Notes: generated by a model not told the origin, from the letters alone. A stretch of 11,024 nucleotides of DNA from an uncultured Lachnobacterium sp. (GCA_900552085.1 URYB01000060.1:1-11024), one strand, 5' to 3'; numbered from the stretch's first letter, positions 1 to 7,296 are shown. Translations and numbers: made by a program.

Positions 1-46
1 TGATAGGGGTAGTCTGCGCTTTTTTGGCTACCCGGAAGTAATTGTT

Positions 47-405
47 TCAGAGTAAAACATCCGGATCTGTTACAAATTCGTTCGACGCTGTCGAACTTTT
101 TTCAAAATCTGGTAATTTAAATTCGCTCGACACTGTCGAACCGATTTGAGGGTATACTTTATAAAACTGTCTACATGCCTTAAAAAGCGTATAGTTCATT
201 CCCTTTTGATCTGGCTGTTTTCCAATTTTTTCAAAAGCTGAGAACCATATTCAGCTCTATCACTACCATCTTGTTCATACTCGACTATATAATAGCCTAT
301 CGCCCAATTTCGCAATGTCATGAGCTGATTTACAGCACTTTTTGCTGCTGAACTTGCTTTATCATTTATTTGCTTAATACTATCTGCAAGCAGTTCAAAT
401 TTCAT
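47..405 (-). pseudogene. DUF1016 / YhcG-type PDDEXK nuclease remnant, frameshifted and truncated
   Basis: The reading frame opens at ATG 403-405 behind a good ribosome site (GGAGG, about 7 bases upstream). It runs 69 codons to a stop at 196. The product resembles the N-terminal DUF1016 domain (motif LRNWAIGYYIVEYEQ, then YGSQLLKKL). Near 203-210, at the run AAAAGGG, the homology moves to another frame. There it continues as GMNYTLFKACRQFYKVYPQIG and on through two GSTVSSEF/SSTASNEF repeats to a TGA at 47-49. Joined, these give about 120 residues, whereas family members are roughly 330-390 and carry the PDDEXK nuclease domain in the missing C-terminal part. What follows the TGA does not look like the family. 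The family identity rests on memory of its motifs. The gene is the last minus-strand gene of the accessory stretch and is almost certainly non-functional. A sequencing error could explain the frameshift but not the truncation. Confidence 0.5.
74..141. repeat. Two 23-bp near-identical repeats, each holding a dyad
   Basis: Copy one spans 74-96 and copy two 119-141, with two differences, on a 45-base period. In copy one the core is a perfect 7-bp inverted repeat around three bases (GTTCGAC-GCT-GTCGAAC, 80-96). Copy two has one arm mismatch. The 45-base period is in the coding frame of the DUF1016 remnant and gives a 15-residue protein repeat (GSTVSSEF..., SSTASNEF...). The simplest explanation is therefore an internal protein repeat rather than a control site. 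Confidence 0.7.
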
Positions 406-441
406 TGCCTTACCTCCAATACATTGTTCTTAGACTATTGT

Positions 442-505
442 AAATCCGCATAGACACAGTATACCACAGCTCCCGTATCTATGCGATTTCTTTTTATTGC
501 TTTTT
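442..505 (+). terminator. Stem-loop followed by T-rich tract, possible terminator
   Basis: The arms 442-457 and 475-489 pair over about 14 positions (AAATC-GCATAGA against TCTATGCGATTT) with one bulged C and one mismatch near the loop. The plus strand then runs CTTTTTATTGCTTTTT (490-505), as in a Rho-independent terminator for plus-strand transcription. On the minus strand, the direction of the neighbouring genes, no clear U-run follows, so it would end the XRE transcript poorly. The loop also holds TATACT on the minus strand (459-464), a possible -10 for the DUF1016 remnant. No plus-strand gene to be terminated is visible here. Confidence 0.35.
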
Positions 506-522
506 CCGATAAAAATTCAGTT

Positions 523-1128
523 TTACTTTGTAAGAACCTTCTTACAATATTTATGTGCACCACAATACGGACATACTAATTTTCGCTTTGTAATTGTATG
601 AGGTCCCATAATATATGACTTCATATCTGGAACAAATCTATTATTACATTCGGGACACTCAAAGGCTCCTGCTTCTATATCAAGGACACAGGCAATTACA
701 ATTCCTCCTACTGTCACAATAAAACCTATTATGATAAGAAGAACTCTAATCCAGTTCTCCATCTCCAACATTCCCGACAAAATAAATAATGGGATTGCCG
801 CTATAATTGTAAGCCCTGCCACCATTGCTGATAGGACAATTTTCTTTTTACTTTCCTGAGCTTCTCTGACTAAATTCACCATATTTTCCTCCGCTTTCTT
901 CAGATAATCTTCTTCTGATACTCTTTCACCAGATAGTAGTTCATTAACTGTTATCTCCAGTTCATTACATAATGGCAACAGCAATGATACTTCCGGAAAA
1001 CCATTTCCTCTTTCCCATTTCGAAATTGTTTTATCACTGATTTCTAATTTTTCCGAAAGCTTTTTTTGTGTATATCCTTTTCGTTTTCTTTCATCAGCGA
1101 TAAATTTACCAATCTTGATTTGATCCAT
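523..1128 (-). CDS. XRE-family HTH regulator with two membrane helices and C-terminal zinc ribbon
   Basis: A 201-residue protein. An N-terminal XRE (Cro/C1-type) helix-turn-helix lies at about residues 5-60, with the recognition part TQKKLSEKLEISDKTISKW. A charged, coiled-coil-like linker follows (70-96), then two hydrophobic helices (about 97-119 and 127-148). The C-terminal segment has two CxxC pairs (C158/C161 as CPEC, C186/C189 as CPYC) plus H192 and C195, which look like a zinc ribbon. The start is firm: AAAGGAGG sits just upstream of ATG. The DNA-binding domain would lie in the cytoplasm on a membrane anchor; with two helices the zinc ribbon should be cytoplasmic too. Such proteins are seen in Clostridia, but target and signal are not known to me. 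A direct repeat just upstream of the start suggests possible autoregulation. The protein is not obviously paired with a toxin or phage gene. Confidence 0.88.
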   Translation of the reverse strand: MDQIKIGKFIADERKRKGYTQKKLSEKLEISDKTISKWERGNGFPEVSLLLPLCNELEITVNELLSGERVSEEDYLKKAEENMVNLVREAQESKKKIVLSAMVAGLTIIAAIPLFILSGMLEMENWIRVLLIIIGFIVTVGGIVIACVLDIEAGAFECPECNNRFVPDMKSYIMGPHTITKRKLVCPYCGAHKYCKKVLTK

Positions 1129-1149
1129 CCGTTTTCCTCCTTTCTGATC

Positions 1150-1173
1150 TGATTATCCTATGATTTGATTATC
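1150..1173. promoter_or_regulatory. Direct repeat TGATTATC, candidate operator of the XRE gene
   Basis: TGATTATC occurs at 1150-1157 and again at 1166-1173, a 16-base repeat distance, 22-45 bases upstream of the XRE start codon. The right copy is also part of a short dyad (TGATTATCAATCA, 1166-1178). The position suits an autoregulatory operator in the XRE promoter. No convincing -35/-10 pair was found here, so the assignment is tentative. Confidence 0.3.
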
Positions 1174-1438
1174 AATCACACCCACACAGCGTAGAATATG
1201 GTGAATTTATGCGGATTCTACGCTCCGTAGAGCGAAATTTGAATTGAGTGAGCTCTTTTACGTGCAATGATTCTTGAACTTGTTCAAGAATATACTGTAT
1301 CTCTTCCACCTTCTTGCCATTCGGACAAGAAGTATCCCTCGCTTTCAGCTCGGTCAATTCCAATTTATCGAGCACCAGTGCACCAGGCATTATAAGCTTT
1401 TGATGCCAGTTGCTCATCAGATATTTTATTATATTCAT
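1172..1438 (-). CDS. Doubtful 88 aa reading frame, possibly a gene remnant
   Basis: Open frame of 88 codons between the 97 aa gene and the XRE gene. It overlaps the 3' end of the 97 aa gene by 74 bases in another frame and has no ribosome site before its ATG (1436-1438). Its first 20 or so codons are therefore probably just a shadow. The later part, from about LDKLELTELKARD to ERRIRINSPYSTLCGCD, has a more protein-like composition, so it could be the 3' remnant of a gene whose front was lost at about 1380. I recognise no family. It contains a perfect 22-bp palindrome (1270-1291) and overlapping hairpins (1189-1234), so the stretch may instead be non-coding. Confidence 0.22.
   Translation of the reverse strand: MNIIKYLMSNWHQKLIMPGALVLDKLELTELKARDTSCPNGKKVEEIQYILEQVQESLHVKELTQFKFRSTERRIRINSPYSTLCGCD
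1189..1234 (-). repeat. Overlapping inverted repeats upstream of the XRE gene
   Basis: GCGTAGAAT (1189-1197) is exactly complementary to ATTCTACGC (1215-1223), a 9-bp stem with a 17-base loop. A second small hairpin, CGCTC-CGTA-GAGCG (1221-1234), shares three bases with it, so both cannot form fully at once. On the minus strand they lie 60-106 bases before the XRE start. No U-run follows, so a simple terminator is unlikely. Confidence 0.4.
1270..1291. repeat. Perfect 22-bp palindrome (10-2-10)
   Basis: ATTCTTGAAC, two bases, GTTCAAGAAT: the arms are exactly complementary. The length and tight spacing would suit a dimeric repressor. It lies inside the doubtful 88 aa frame, about 140 bases upstream of the XRE start. 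Confidence 0.5.
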
Positions 1439-1658
1439 CTATTGTAAGACAAAGTTCTGTTGTGTAAAAGCGACAGCAAGAATATGTCTCTTCATTTGAG
1501 TTGTAAAACTCGTTTACCGTCATATTGATTCTATTTTTATACCAAAATATCAAACATCTGTATTTCTCATCTGGGTAATTTCCCCATGGAAAGCCTGTTT
1601 TTGCTTTTTCCAAAATCGTAATTACATCTTTGGCTTTTACATTAATCCAATCTCCCAT
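1365..1658 (-). CDS. Hypothetical protein, 97 aa, coupled to the upstream gene
   Basis: A 97-residue protein starting MGDWINVKAKDVITILEKA. ATG 1656-1658 has a good ribosome site (AGGAGA, 4-5 bases before it), and its first 17 bases overlap the end of the upstream gene. The two are thus likely made from one message with coupled translation. It is rich in aromatic residues (FPWGNYPDEKYRCLIFWYKN) with a CC pair in the middle, has no signal peptide or membrane helix, and looks like a small soluble protein. I do not recognise a family. The last residues (AWCTGAR) may be altered by a DNA junction near 1380, since the following sequence reads better in another frame. The good ribosome site and tight coupling argue that it is a real gene; function unknown. 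Confidence 0.55.
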   Translation of the reverse strand: MGDWINVKAKDVITILEKAKTGFPWGNYPDEKYRCLIFWYKNRINMTVNEFYNSNEETYSCCRFYTTELCLTIDEYNKISDEQLASKAYNAWCTGAR

Positions 1659-2298
1659 ATAATCTCCTAATCGTGATATGAGTTTTGTTTGTTAATTTAT
1701 GGTGCAGATCACACCGGTTCAACATCCATTGCACATTCCTTGCACCGTTTCTATAATCTTTTATTTGCTGATATTCAGTATCACTTAATGAATCTGATAT
1801 TTCCCTGATACGATACATAATCCTGACTGTTCCCAACATTTCATCCAGAAAATCCAGCGCAACATTATAATCATCAAAAACTTCCTCAAGAAGATATTGG
1901 CATGCTCCGTCGATATCCTTTGCAAATCTATCAGCAAGATCTACAGCTGTTGCATGAAGTTTTTTGTCGAATAAATTTAAAACAGCCTCAAATTTATCCT
2001 CTGTAGATATATCAAACCAATAACTATTCTTTTCTTGAAGGCTTTTTTCCGCAATGATACTATGTATCGTAGACGCAGCTCCATATTTCTTGTATGAAAC
2101 GCAAAAATCTGCATTTATTTCAATACTTTTTCCTGCTTCATTCCACTTGGAAGAAAAGAACAATACTTCAAATACAATTGATCCCACCACTTTTTTCAAA
2201 GCTCTACGGCTTTTTATGTACTTAAATCCTGTTGATTCAGAAAGCTTTGTTATAAATAATGAAATTGTCTCATCAACAGAATTAAATATTTTATTCAC
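1642..2298 (-). CDS. Hypothetical protein, about 218 aa
   Basis: An in-frame ATG lies at 2302-2304, but the ribosome site AAAGGAG touches it directly. The GTG two codons later (2296-2298) sits six bases after GGAG and is the better start, giving 218 residues (MNKIFNSVDETISLF...). The protein is soluble, without signal or membrane segment. The first half (KLSESTGFKYIKSRRALKK, FEVLFFSSKWNEAGKSIEI) has alternating strands and a GFKxxKSxR pattern. This faintly recalls DUF4304-like or immunity-type proteins, but that is a weak impression. The second half looks helical (DLADRFAKDIDGA, FLDEMLGTVRIMYRI). It follows the transglutaminase gene after 38 bases and overlaps the 97 aa gene, so the two form a pair. 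Function not known. Confidence 0.7.
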   Translation of the reverse strand: MNKIFNSVDETISLFITKLSESTGFKYIKSRRALKKVVGSIVFEVLFFSSKWNEAGKSIEINADFCVSYKKYGAASTIHSIIAEKSLQEKNSYWFDISTEDKFEAVLNLFDKKLHATAVDLADRFAKDIDGACQYLLEEVFDDYNVALDFLDEMLGTVRIMYRIREISDSLSDTEYQQIKDYRNGARNVQWMLNRCDLHHKLTNKTHITIRRLYGRLD

Positions 2299-2324
2299 TG
2301 GCATCTCCTTTGGTAAATATTCAG

Positions 2325-2330
2325 ATTATA
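2325..2330 (-). promoter_or_regulatory. Candidate -10 (TATAAT) for the unknown gene pair
   Basis: A perfect TATAAT on the minus strand lies between the transglutaminase stop and the start of the 218 aa gene. The only -35-like hexamer is TTGAAA about 20 bases upstream, inside the end of the transglutaminase gene, which is rather far. It could let the accessory genes be expressed apart from the moxR operon. Confidence 0.3.
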
Positions 2331-2336
2331 AAATTA

Positions 2337-5210
2337 TCACTCATCAATCATTTCAACCAAAACTGCGTCAATAACATTAAACTCATCTTCCGAAAAACTA
2401 CCCAGTCCGCTTGCCCGCCATGCTTGTTCGAATGAAATATTCTTTCTATTGCTTAGATAGATAAATGTAGAATCGCCTGCTGCATTTGGCATTCTTCCCT
2501 TTATCTCAAGACGATATTTATAAGTAATATCATCACAAATCCACGTTCCATCTTTCATCTCGTAATATGTTTTTACATTTCCCTTTATGGTTTTCTTATC
2601 CCCATTATTCTTATTAAGGCCATATGCTACCAGTAAAAAAACAACACATAATACGCTGATTATAAGAGCAATTCTTTTCTTCGTTATGATACGCGCATCT
2701 TGCTTCTTCTTGCGATACGTCTTATAAATATGATAACAAAAGCGAACTTCCTCTTCACTAATTGCGAGCTGAGAGAATGCTGCTTTCTTTGCAATACGCA
2801 TGTACTGCTCCCAATCTTCTTTAGAAACAGCCGGATACATTTTCTTTAGACGCGCCTCATATTCCGCATCTGTCATTGATGAAAATTGTGCCGGCACAAG
2901 CTTACGCACATTTTTGTATATTCTGCGGTTGATTCTTTTTACTGCGCGGATATTCTGCTTTTTGTGAAGCTCTTTTAACAGGACATTTCTATAATTTCTC
3001 TGCAATCGTACAACACAATACAGCACAAGTACCAGCACAACAAGAATGATGAGAATACCAATTGCAAAAGTTGCAATTTTCTGTCCCTGTGACAGCGCTT
3101 TGCCGCCTCCGGTTCCATTTTCCCCTGGTTCCTGCGTAGATTGCTGCGTCATTTGCGTCTGCGAATCCTGTGTCTGTGTTTCCTCTGTAAGCTGTGTTTC
3201 TGTGTCCACAGACTCGCTTGATGTGGTCGCATCTTTTCTCTTATCATGGGCTGCCTTCAGGTCTTTCTGGCTTTCCTCACTTGTCGGTACTTCTGCATTG
3301 ATTCCACCATATCCCGGTGTCACTTCGTAAGGAATCCATCCAATGCCATCCAGATAAATTTCCACCCATGCATGCCCGTTTCGATCAATGACATCCGCTG
3401 CGTAGCTTCTATCCTTTTGCACCTTAAAAGATTCTCTTTTTACAATATAACCGGATGCATAGCGCGCCGGCACACCAAGTTCCTGCAAAATCAGGGTTGC
3501 AGCACTTGCAAAATGCATACAATATCCTTCTTTTCCTTCCTCTAAGAAGTATGCTACCGCATCCTCTCCCGGTGCAAGATCATCCAAATACAAATTGTAA
3601 CGTTTATAGGTATTTAATATGTCTTTTACACTTCTTGCCAGATCAAGCCTTGACATATTCACATATTGCATCATCGCTTCTTCCGATGCAAAATCCTGTT
3701 CCCCATAATATGCAGCATCAACATAATCTTTTCGTGCCGTGTACCAGTCCGAATCCATATAACTGTCTTCCAGAACCGCCTTTGCATACCGGATCACTCC
3801 ATCGGTCGCAGAAGCATTCGGCTTCGCATAATGATTATATGCATACGTATCATACCAGCTCATTGCATCCGGATCCTCTTTATACTCGACCCAAGCAAAA
3901 TACTGCGCATTCTCATCCATCTTCGTATTTTGCCTCAGTCCCTCTGCCTTAACAGAAGATTTCATTCGCTTCTTTTTGACCACAGCATCCTTGTCTACCC
4001 ACACAGTATCCTTACTGTCTGCCAGATCCATAAAATATGGCACAAGTGCATTGGAACTCCATGTATTTTCATAGGTGATTTCATAGGTTGTCCGCCTATC
4101 AATATTGTCATTTCCCTGCGACTGTTCGTAGACATTCTGGCTCAGCAGGACCGCAATATGATCCGGATCATAGCCCGCTTTTTTTGCTTCCCTTTCATAA
4201 GAATCATCCAACGGTTTCCACGTACCATCCACATATCTGCTACTGCAGAAATCCTTCAGATACAAATTGGTATCTGGCTTTTTTCCCGCGCGGATCGTAA
4301 GTATTTTACGGTCAGAATATTCCGGCGTGTGGTTATCGACTTGTGCCTTATTCGTTTCGATATAAGACGGTCCGATATTCTTCAGTCTTTCTTCCAGCTG
4401 TGTTTGTAAAAGATAAAATTGTTTTCCATTTTTCGCAATTGCTTCGGCCGGACGGACGAACGCGGTTCCGCCAATCAAAACAATTCCGACTGCGATCACT
4501 GCCGTACATCCCAACGAGATCATCTGCCGGAAAAATACATGTTCCTGCTTTTTGTGTCCCCCCTTTTTTGCCCGGAATGCAACACGTTCACTTGCATATG
4601 GACCGGAGAACAGAAGAAGCAGACCCGCGAAATAAAATGCAAACCCTTTCCAGGACGGCAGCGCATTCACAAGCAGTCCTGCACTCAGGATCGTGATCCC
4701 CGGTAACAACAGAAACAACTTCTGCTTTGTCATATAACGCAGCATCACACAGAACATCAGAAGAAGATACAGGGTAAACCCTAACGCAAGTGGCAGATAG
4801 GTCATATCTGCATCGTATCCCTGTATATTGCTTTTGTAATAAGCATTCCATGGAATCAGATAGCTGCTGTACAGAGCCTGATACCCTTCTTTCATATGTG
4901 AAAAATTTTTCCAGAAATAGAGTGCTGATCCAAGAATATAAACAAGTTCTGTTCCCACCGACCATACCGCCTCATATTTTCCGCAAAGCGGTGCCACGTG
5001 AAACAACACAATTGCCAAAAACAGAAATACCTGAATCCACACAAATGCGGATTTGGAAATTGTCCACTCTTCAAGAATGCTGGTCGCTAAAAACACCATT
5101 CCATAAAACAACAATACCGTTGCCATGAAACTTCGAACCGCGCCCGCACAGTTTTCTGCAAATACATATTCGGTTGTCTTGTTTGTTTTTTGCATTGTAT
5201 TTTTTCTCAT
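2337..5210 (-). CDS. Membrane transglutaminase-like protein with unusual C-terminal extension
   Basis: A 957-residue protein. About seven membrane helices fill residues 28-253. A large outside region carries a transglutaminase-like (papain-fold) core with catalytic Cys564 (EGYCMHFASA) and His613 (GHAWVEIYLDGIGW). At the place of the usual Asp there is Glu629 (PYEVTPG). A Ser/Thr/Gln-rich linker (about 640-706), a helix (711-735) and a basic cytoplasmic tail to about 837 follow; family members usually end about there. Here about 117 more residues follow, opening with another helix (KRIALIISVLCVVFLLVAYGL, about 845-865) and a predicted outside domain (TWICDDITYKYRLEIKGRM...). This looks like a separate small membrane-anchored protein joined in frame; an ATA codon stands where an ATG might have been. 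The start overlaps the DUF58 stop (ATGA); an in-frame ATG at codon 6 is an alternative. It probably cleaves or crosslinks peptides at the envelope; substrate unknown. Confidence 0.9.
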   Translation of the reverse strand: MRKNTMQKTNKTTEYVFAENCAGAVRSFMATVLLFYGMVFLATSILEEWTISKSAFVWIQVFLFLAIVLFHVAPLCGKYEAVWSVGTELVYILGSALYFWKNFSHMKEGYQALYSSYLIPWNAYYKSNIQGYDADMTYLPLALGFTLYLLLMFCVMLRYMTKQKLFLLLPGITILSAGLLVNALPSWKGFAFYFAGLLLLFSGPYASERVAFRAKKGGHKKQEHVFFRQMISLGCTAVIAVGIVLIGGTAFVRPAEAIAKNGKQFYLLQTQLEERLKNIGPSYIETNKAQVDNHTPEYSDRKILTIRAGKKPDTNLYLKDFCSSRYVDGTWKPLDDSYEREAKKAGYDPDHIAVLLSQNVYEQSQGNDNIDRRTTYEITYENTWSSNALVPYFMDLADSKDTVWVDKDAVVKKKRMKSSVKAEGLRQNTKMDENAQYFAWVEYKEDPDAMSWYDTYAYNHYAKPNASATDGVIRYAKAVLEDSYMDSDWYTARKDYVDAAYYGEQDFASEEAMMQYVNMSRLDLARSVKDILNTYKRYNLYLDDLAPGEDAVAYFLEEGKEGYCMHFASAATLILQELGVPARYASGYIVKRESFKVQKDRSYAADVIDRNGHAWVEIYLDGIGWIPYEVTPGYGGINAEVPTSEESQKDLKAAHDKRKDATTSSESVDTETQLTEETQTQDSQTQMTQQSTQEPGENGTGGGKALSQGQKIATFAIGILIILVVLVLVLYCVVRLQRNYRNVLLKELHKKQNIRAVKRINRRIYKNVRKLVPAQFSSMTDAEYEARLKKMYPAVSKEDWEQYMRIAKKAAFSQLAISEEEVRFCYHIYKTYRKKKQDARIITKKRIALIISVLCVVFLLVAYGLNKNNGDKKTIKGNVKTYYEMKDGTWICDDITYKYRLEIKGRMPNAAGDSTFIYLSNRKNISFEQAWRASGLGSFSEDEFNVIDAVLVEMIDE

Positions 5211-6322
5211 AACATTAATTCCATGGTTTCCATCTTTTCTTTCCAGTCTTTATCATCTAATGAAAGAATCTCTTTGTCATTTAGGATCAAATGCATGGAA
5301 GCATCCAAATACATTGTATACAACAGATTCTCCCGCTTATATTTTTCTTTGTACATTACCGATAACGGCTGTGGTGCCGCCATATAGCCATCTGCGAGGT
5401 AGTAACATAAAAACATGTAAAAGCTTTCCTCATCATCAATCCGGATACGGACAACATCTTTTCGGCTTACACTGTACCATGCCACATAGTGCGGACAGGC
5501 TGCATCCATCAGGGAAAACACAACTCCTGCCACCACTGTAAGAAACTTCTCTTCATTTTGGGTTTTGCCCTTCTTCTTTTTCCATTTCTTTTTGCTGTTC
5601 GGCGGCTCCAGCAGGAACACAAGCGGGCAGGCCTTTGGCTGGCTGTTTTCCCGCACGAGCAGATCATCCGATTTTGTACTTAATTTCCAGTGAATGCTCT
5701 GCACTTTGTCACCTGCACGGAACTCACGCACACCAAAGATTTCGCTCGGATCATCTCCCGGATGAAAATCATCATAGATTTCTGCCTCTCCGAAAAAGTT
5801 GCGCGTGTGTTCCGATACATGCACACCGACACTGATCAGTTCCGGGAAAATCATAACATTGCATGATCGACCGACTTTCTTTGTTATGCAGAAAATGCCG
5901 GTCAGATCATAAATTTTGATCTTCTTTAACCTAAATTCATAATTTCCCGCATATTCCGGATATATCACCTGCTGATACTCATTTTTTCCGTGATACACCG
6001 GTGCACCTTTCTGCCAGGCACGTTCGCTTTTTCCAATGAAAGCATTCTCGCAGGTAATCTGATATTTAATTTTCATACAGCTGATACGGCTCTGGTTCCT
6101 AACCGCAAGCGTAAGCCGCACTTTTTCCCCCGGCTCCGCGACCGCGATCGGGATTTGTATATCCGCCTCAATTTTTCTGCGATACCAGAGTAAAAATAAA
6201 AAAGCGAGCACCAAAAGAATTGCTTCGGCAAAGCCAAGCAATCCAATTGTCACGCTCGAATAAATAAGTGCGATATAAAATGTAAAAACCGTAACCAATG
6301 CCCCGATCACAAAACTAATCAC
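5207..6322 (-). CDS. DUF58 domain protein
   Basis: A 371-residue protein. Two membrane helices (about 2-22 and 25-46) are followed by a beta-rich region (50-190) and the DUF58 signature at 196-224 (FGVREFRAGDKVQSIHWK, then LLVRE). The rest resembles a degenerate von Willebrand A fold: at the usual metal site it reads LLEPPNS rather than DxSxS, so metal binding there is doubtful. The start is GTG (6320-6322), one base after the moxR stop, with AAGGTGG six bases before it. The end overlaps the transglutaminase start by four bases. DUF58 proteins nearly always sit beside MoxR ATPases and are thought to be their partners in assembling or activating envelope or metal-binding proteins. The precise role here is unknown. 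Confidence 0.93.
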   Translation of the reverse strand: MISFVIGALVTVFTFYIALIYSSVTIGLLGFAEAILLVLAFLFLLWYRRKIEADIQIPIAVAEPGEKVRLTLAVRNQSRISCMKIKYQITCENAFIGKSERAWQKGAPVYHGKNEYQQVIYPEYAGNYEFRLKKIKIYDLTGIFCITKKVGRSCNVMIFPELISVGVHVSEHTRNFFGEAEIYDDFHPGDDPSEIFGVREFRAGDKVQSIHWKLSTKSDDLLVRENSQPKACPLVFLLEPPNSKKKWKKKKGKTQNEEKFLTVVAGVVFSLMDAACPHYVAWYSVSRKDVVRIRIDDEESFYMFLCYYLADGYMAAPQPLSVMYKEKYKRENLLYTMYLDASMHLILNDKEILSLDDKDWKEKMETMELML

Positions 6323-6323
6323 G

Positions 6324-7280
6324 CTAATCCACCTTTTCCATATATGATGCCGGCTGCCTTGTATCCGCTATAATCTGGGATAAAATCGCCTCTTCCGTCA
6401 CATGTGCCACCCGCGCCTTGGTATTCGGCACGATACGATGCTTTGCAACATCCATAAAAATATCGGTAACATCGGATGGAATCACATATTCCCGCCCCTG
6501 AAGAAATGCCCAGGCTTTCGCCATGCGCACACAGGCGATCGTTCCTCGCGGGCTGACACCAAGTTCAATGTAATTACTGTTTCGCGTCTTGTTCATCAGG
6601 TTTGTAATGTACGCATAAATGCTGTCATGAACATACATATTCTCCACCTGTGCCTGCATGTCCACCAGCTGCTGCGCCTGCAGAACTGCCCGCAGTTCGC
6701 CAAATCCCGCAGCGGTACTTTTGCCTTTTGCAATGGCAATCTCGCTCTCCAGATCCGGATAGCCCATGCTCATACAGATCATGAAACGATCCAGCTGGGA
6801 CTCCGGTAAAAGCTGTGTGCCGGCGCTTCCTTTTGGATTCTGTGTTGCCATAACGATAAAAGGCTTCGGAACCTCACGGCTGACACCATCCACGGTTACC
6901 CTGCCTTCTTCCATAACTTCGAGCAAAGCCGACTGTGTCTTTGGAGAAGTTCGGTTGATCTCATCTGCCAGAAACAGATTACACATAATTGTTCCCGGAT
7001 AATACACAAACTCTCCTGTATTCTTTTGATACATGTTAAATCCAAGAATGTCTGCCGGCATGACATCCGGCGTGAACTGTACTCTGTGATTTTCCAGGCC
7101 CATGACCTTGGAAAAAGCGATTGCCAGGGTTGTCTTACCAACACCCGGCACATCCTCTATTAGGATATGACCTCCCGCGAGAATTGCCGCGAAAGCTTTC
7201 TGAATGCAGTCATCTTTGCCGGTAACGGCGCGTTTTACTTCGTCCATGACTGCCCTTGCATTTTCATAAATCTGACTCAT
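6324..7280 (-). CDS. MoxR-family AAA+ ATPase
   Basis: A 318-residue cytoplasmic ATPase of normal family length. Walker A is at 43-51 (DVPGVGKTT), Walker B at 102-107 (LFLADE, followed by INR), sensor 1 at 145-149 (ATQNP) and the arginine-containing LPESQLDRF at 158-166. The C-terminal lid (ELGVSPRGT, VIPSDVTDI) matches AAA_lid_2. It is the first gene of the moxR / DUF58 / transglutaminase operon. MoxR proteins act as chaperone-like ATPases that remodel or activate partner proteins, often with DUF58 or VWA proteins. ATG 7278-7280 follows AGGGGGA by a normal distance. A perfect 27-bp dyad lies directly upstream of this ribosome site and may control the operon. Nothing is broken or missing. Confidence 0.96.
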   Translation of the reverse strand: MSQIYENARAVMDEVKRAVTGKDDCIQKAFAAILAGGHILIEDVPGVGKTTLAIAFSKVMGLENHRVQFTPDVMPADILGFNMYQKNTGEFVYYPGTIMCNLFLADEINRTSPKTQSALLEVMEEGRVTVDGVSREVPKPFIVMATQNPKGSAGTQLLPESQLDRFMICMSMGYPDLESEIAIAKGKSTAAGFGELRAVLQAQQLVDMQAQVENMYVHDSIYAYITNLMNKTRNSNYIELGVSPRGTIACVRMAKAWAFLQGREYVIPSDVTDIFMDVAKHRIVPNTKARVAHVTEEAILSQIIADTRQPASYMEKVD

Positions 7281-7296
7281 TGTTGTTCCCCCTATA

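Noticed and set aside
1..46. 8-bp inverted repeat at 7-14 and 26-33 with a T-rich loop
   Set aside because: It includes a G-T pair, the T-run is in the loop instead of after the stem, and no gene end fits it.
1..2336. Complete mobile element or prophage in the accessory stretch
   Set aside because: No transposase, integrase, attachment repeats or phage structural gene could be found; only small unknown genes and a nuclease remnant.
3666..4409. Long plus-strand open frame (247 codons) opposite the transglutaminase gene
   Set aside because: The opposite strand encodes clear transglutaminase domains; the product is rich in I, R, H and C with no ribosome site, typical of an antisense shadow.
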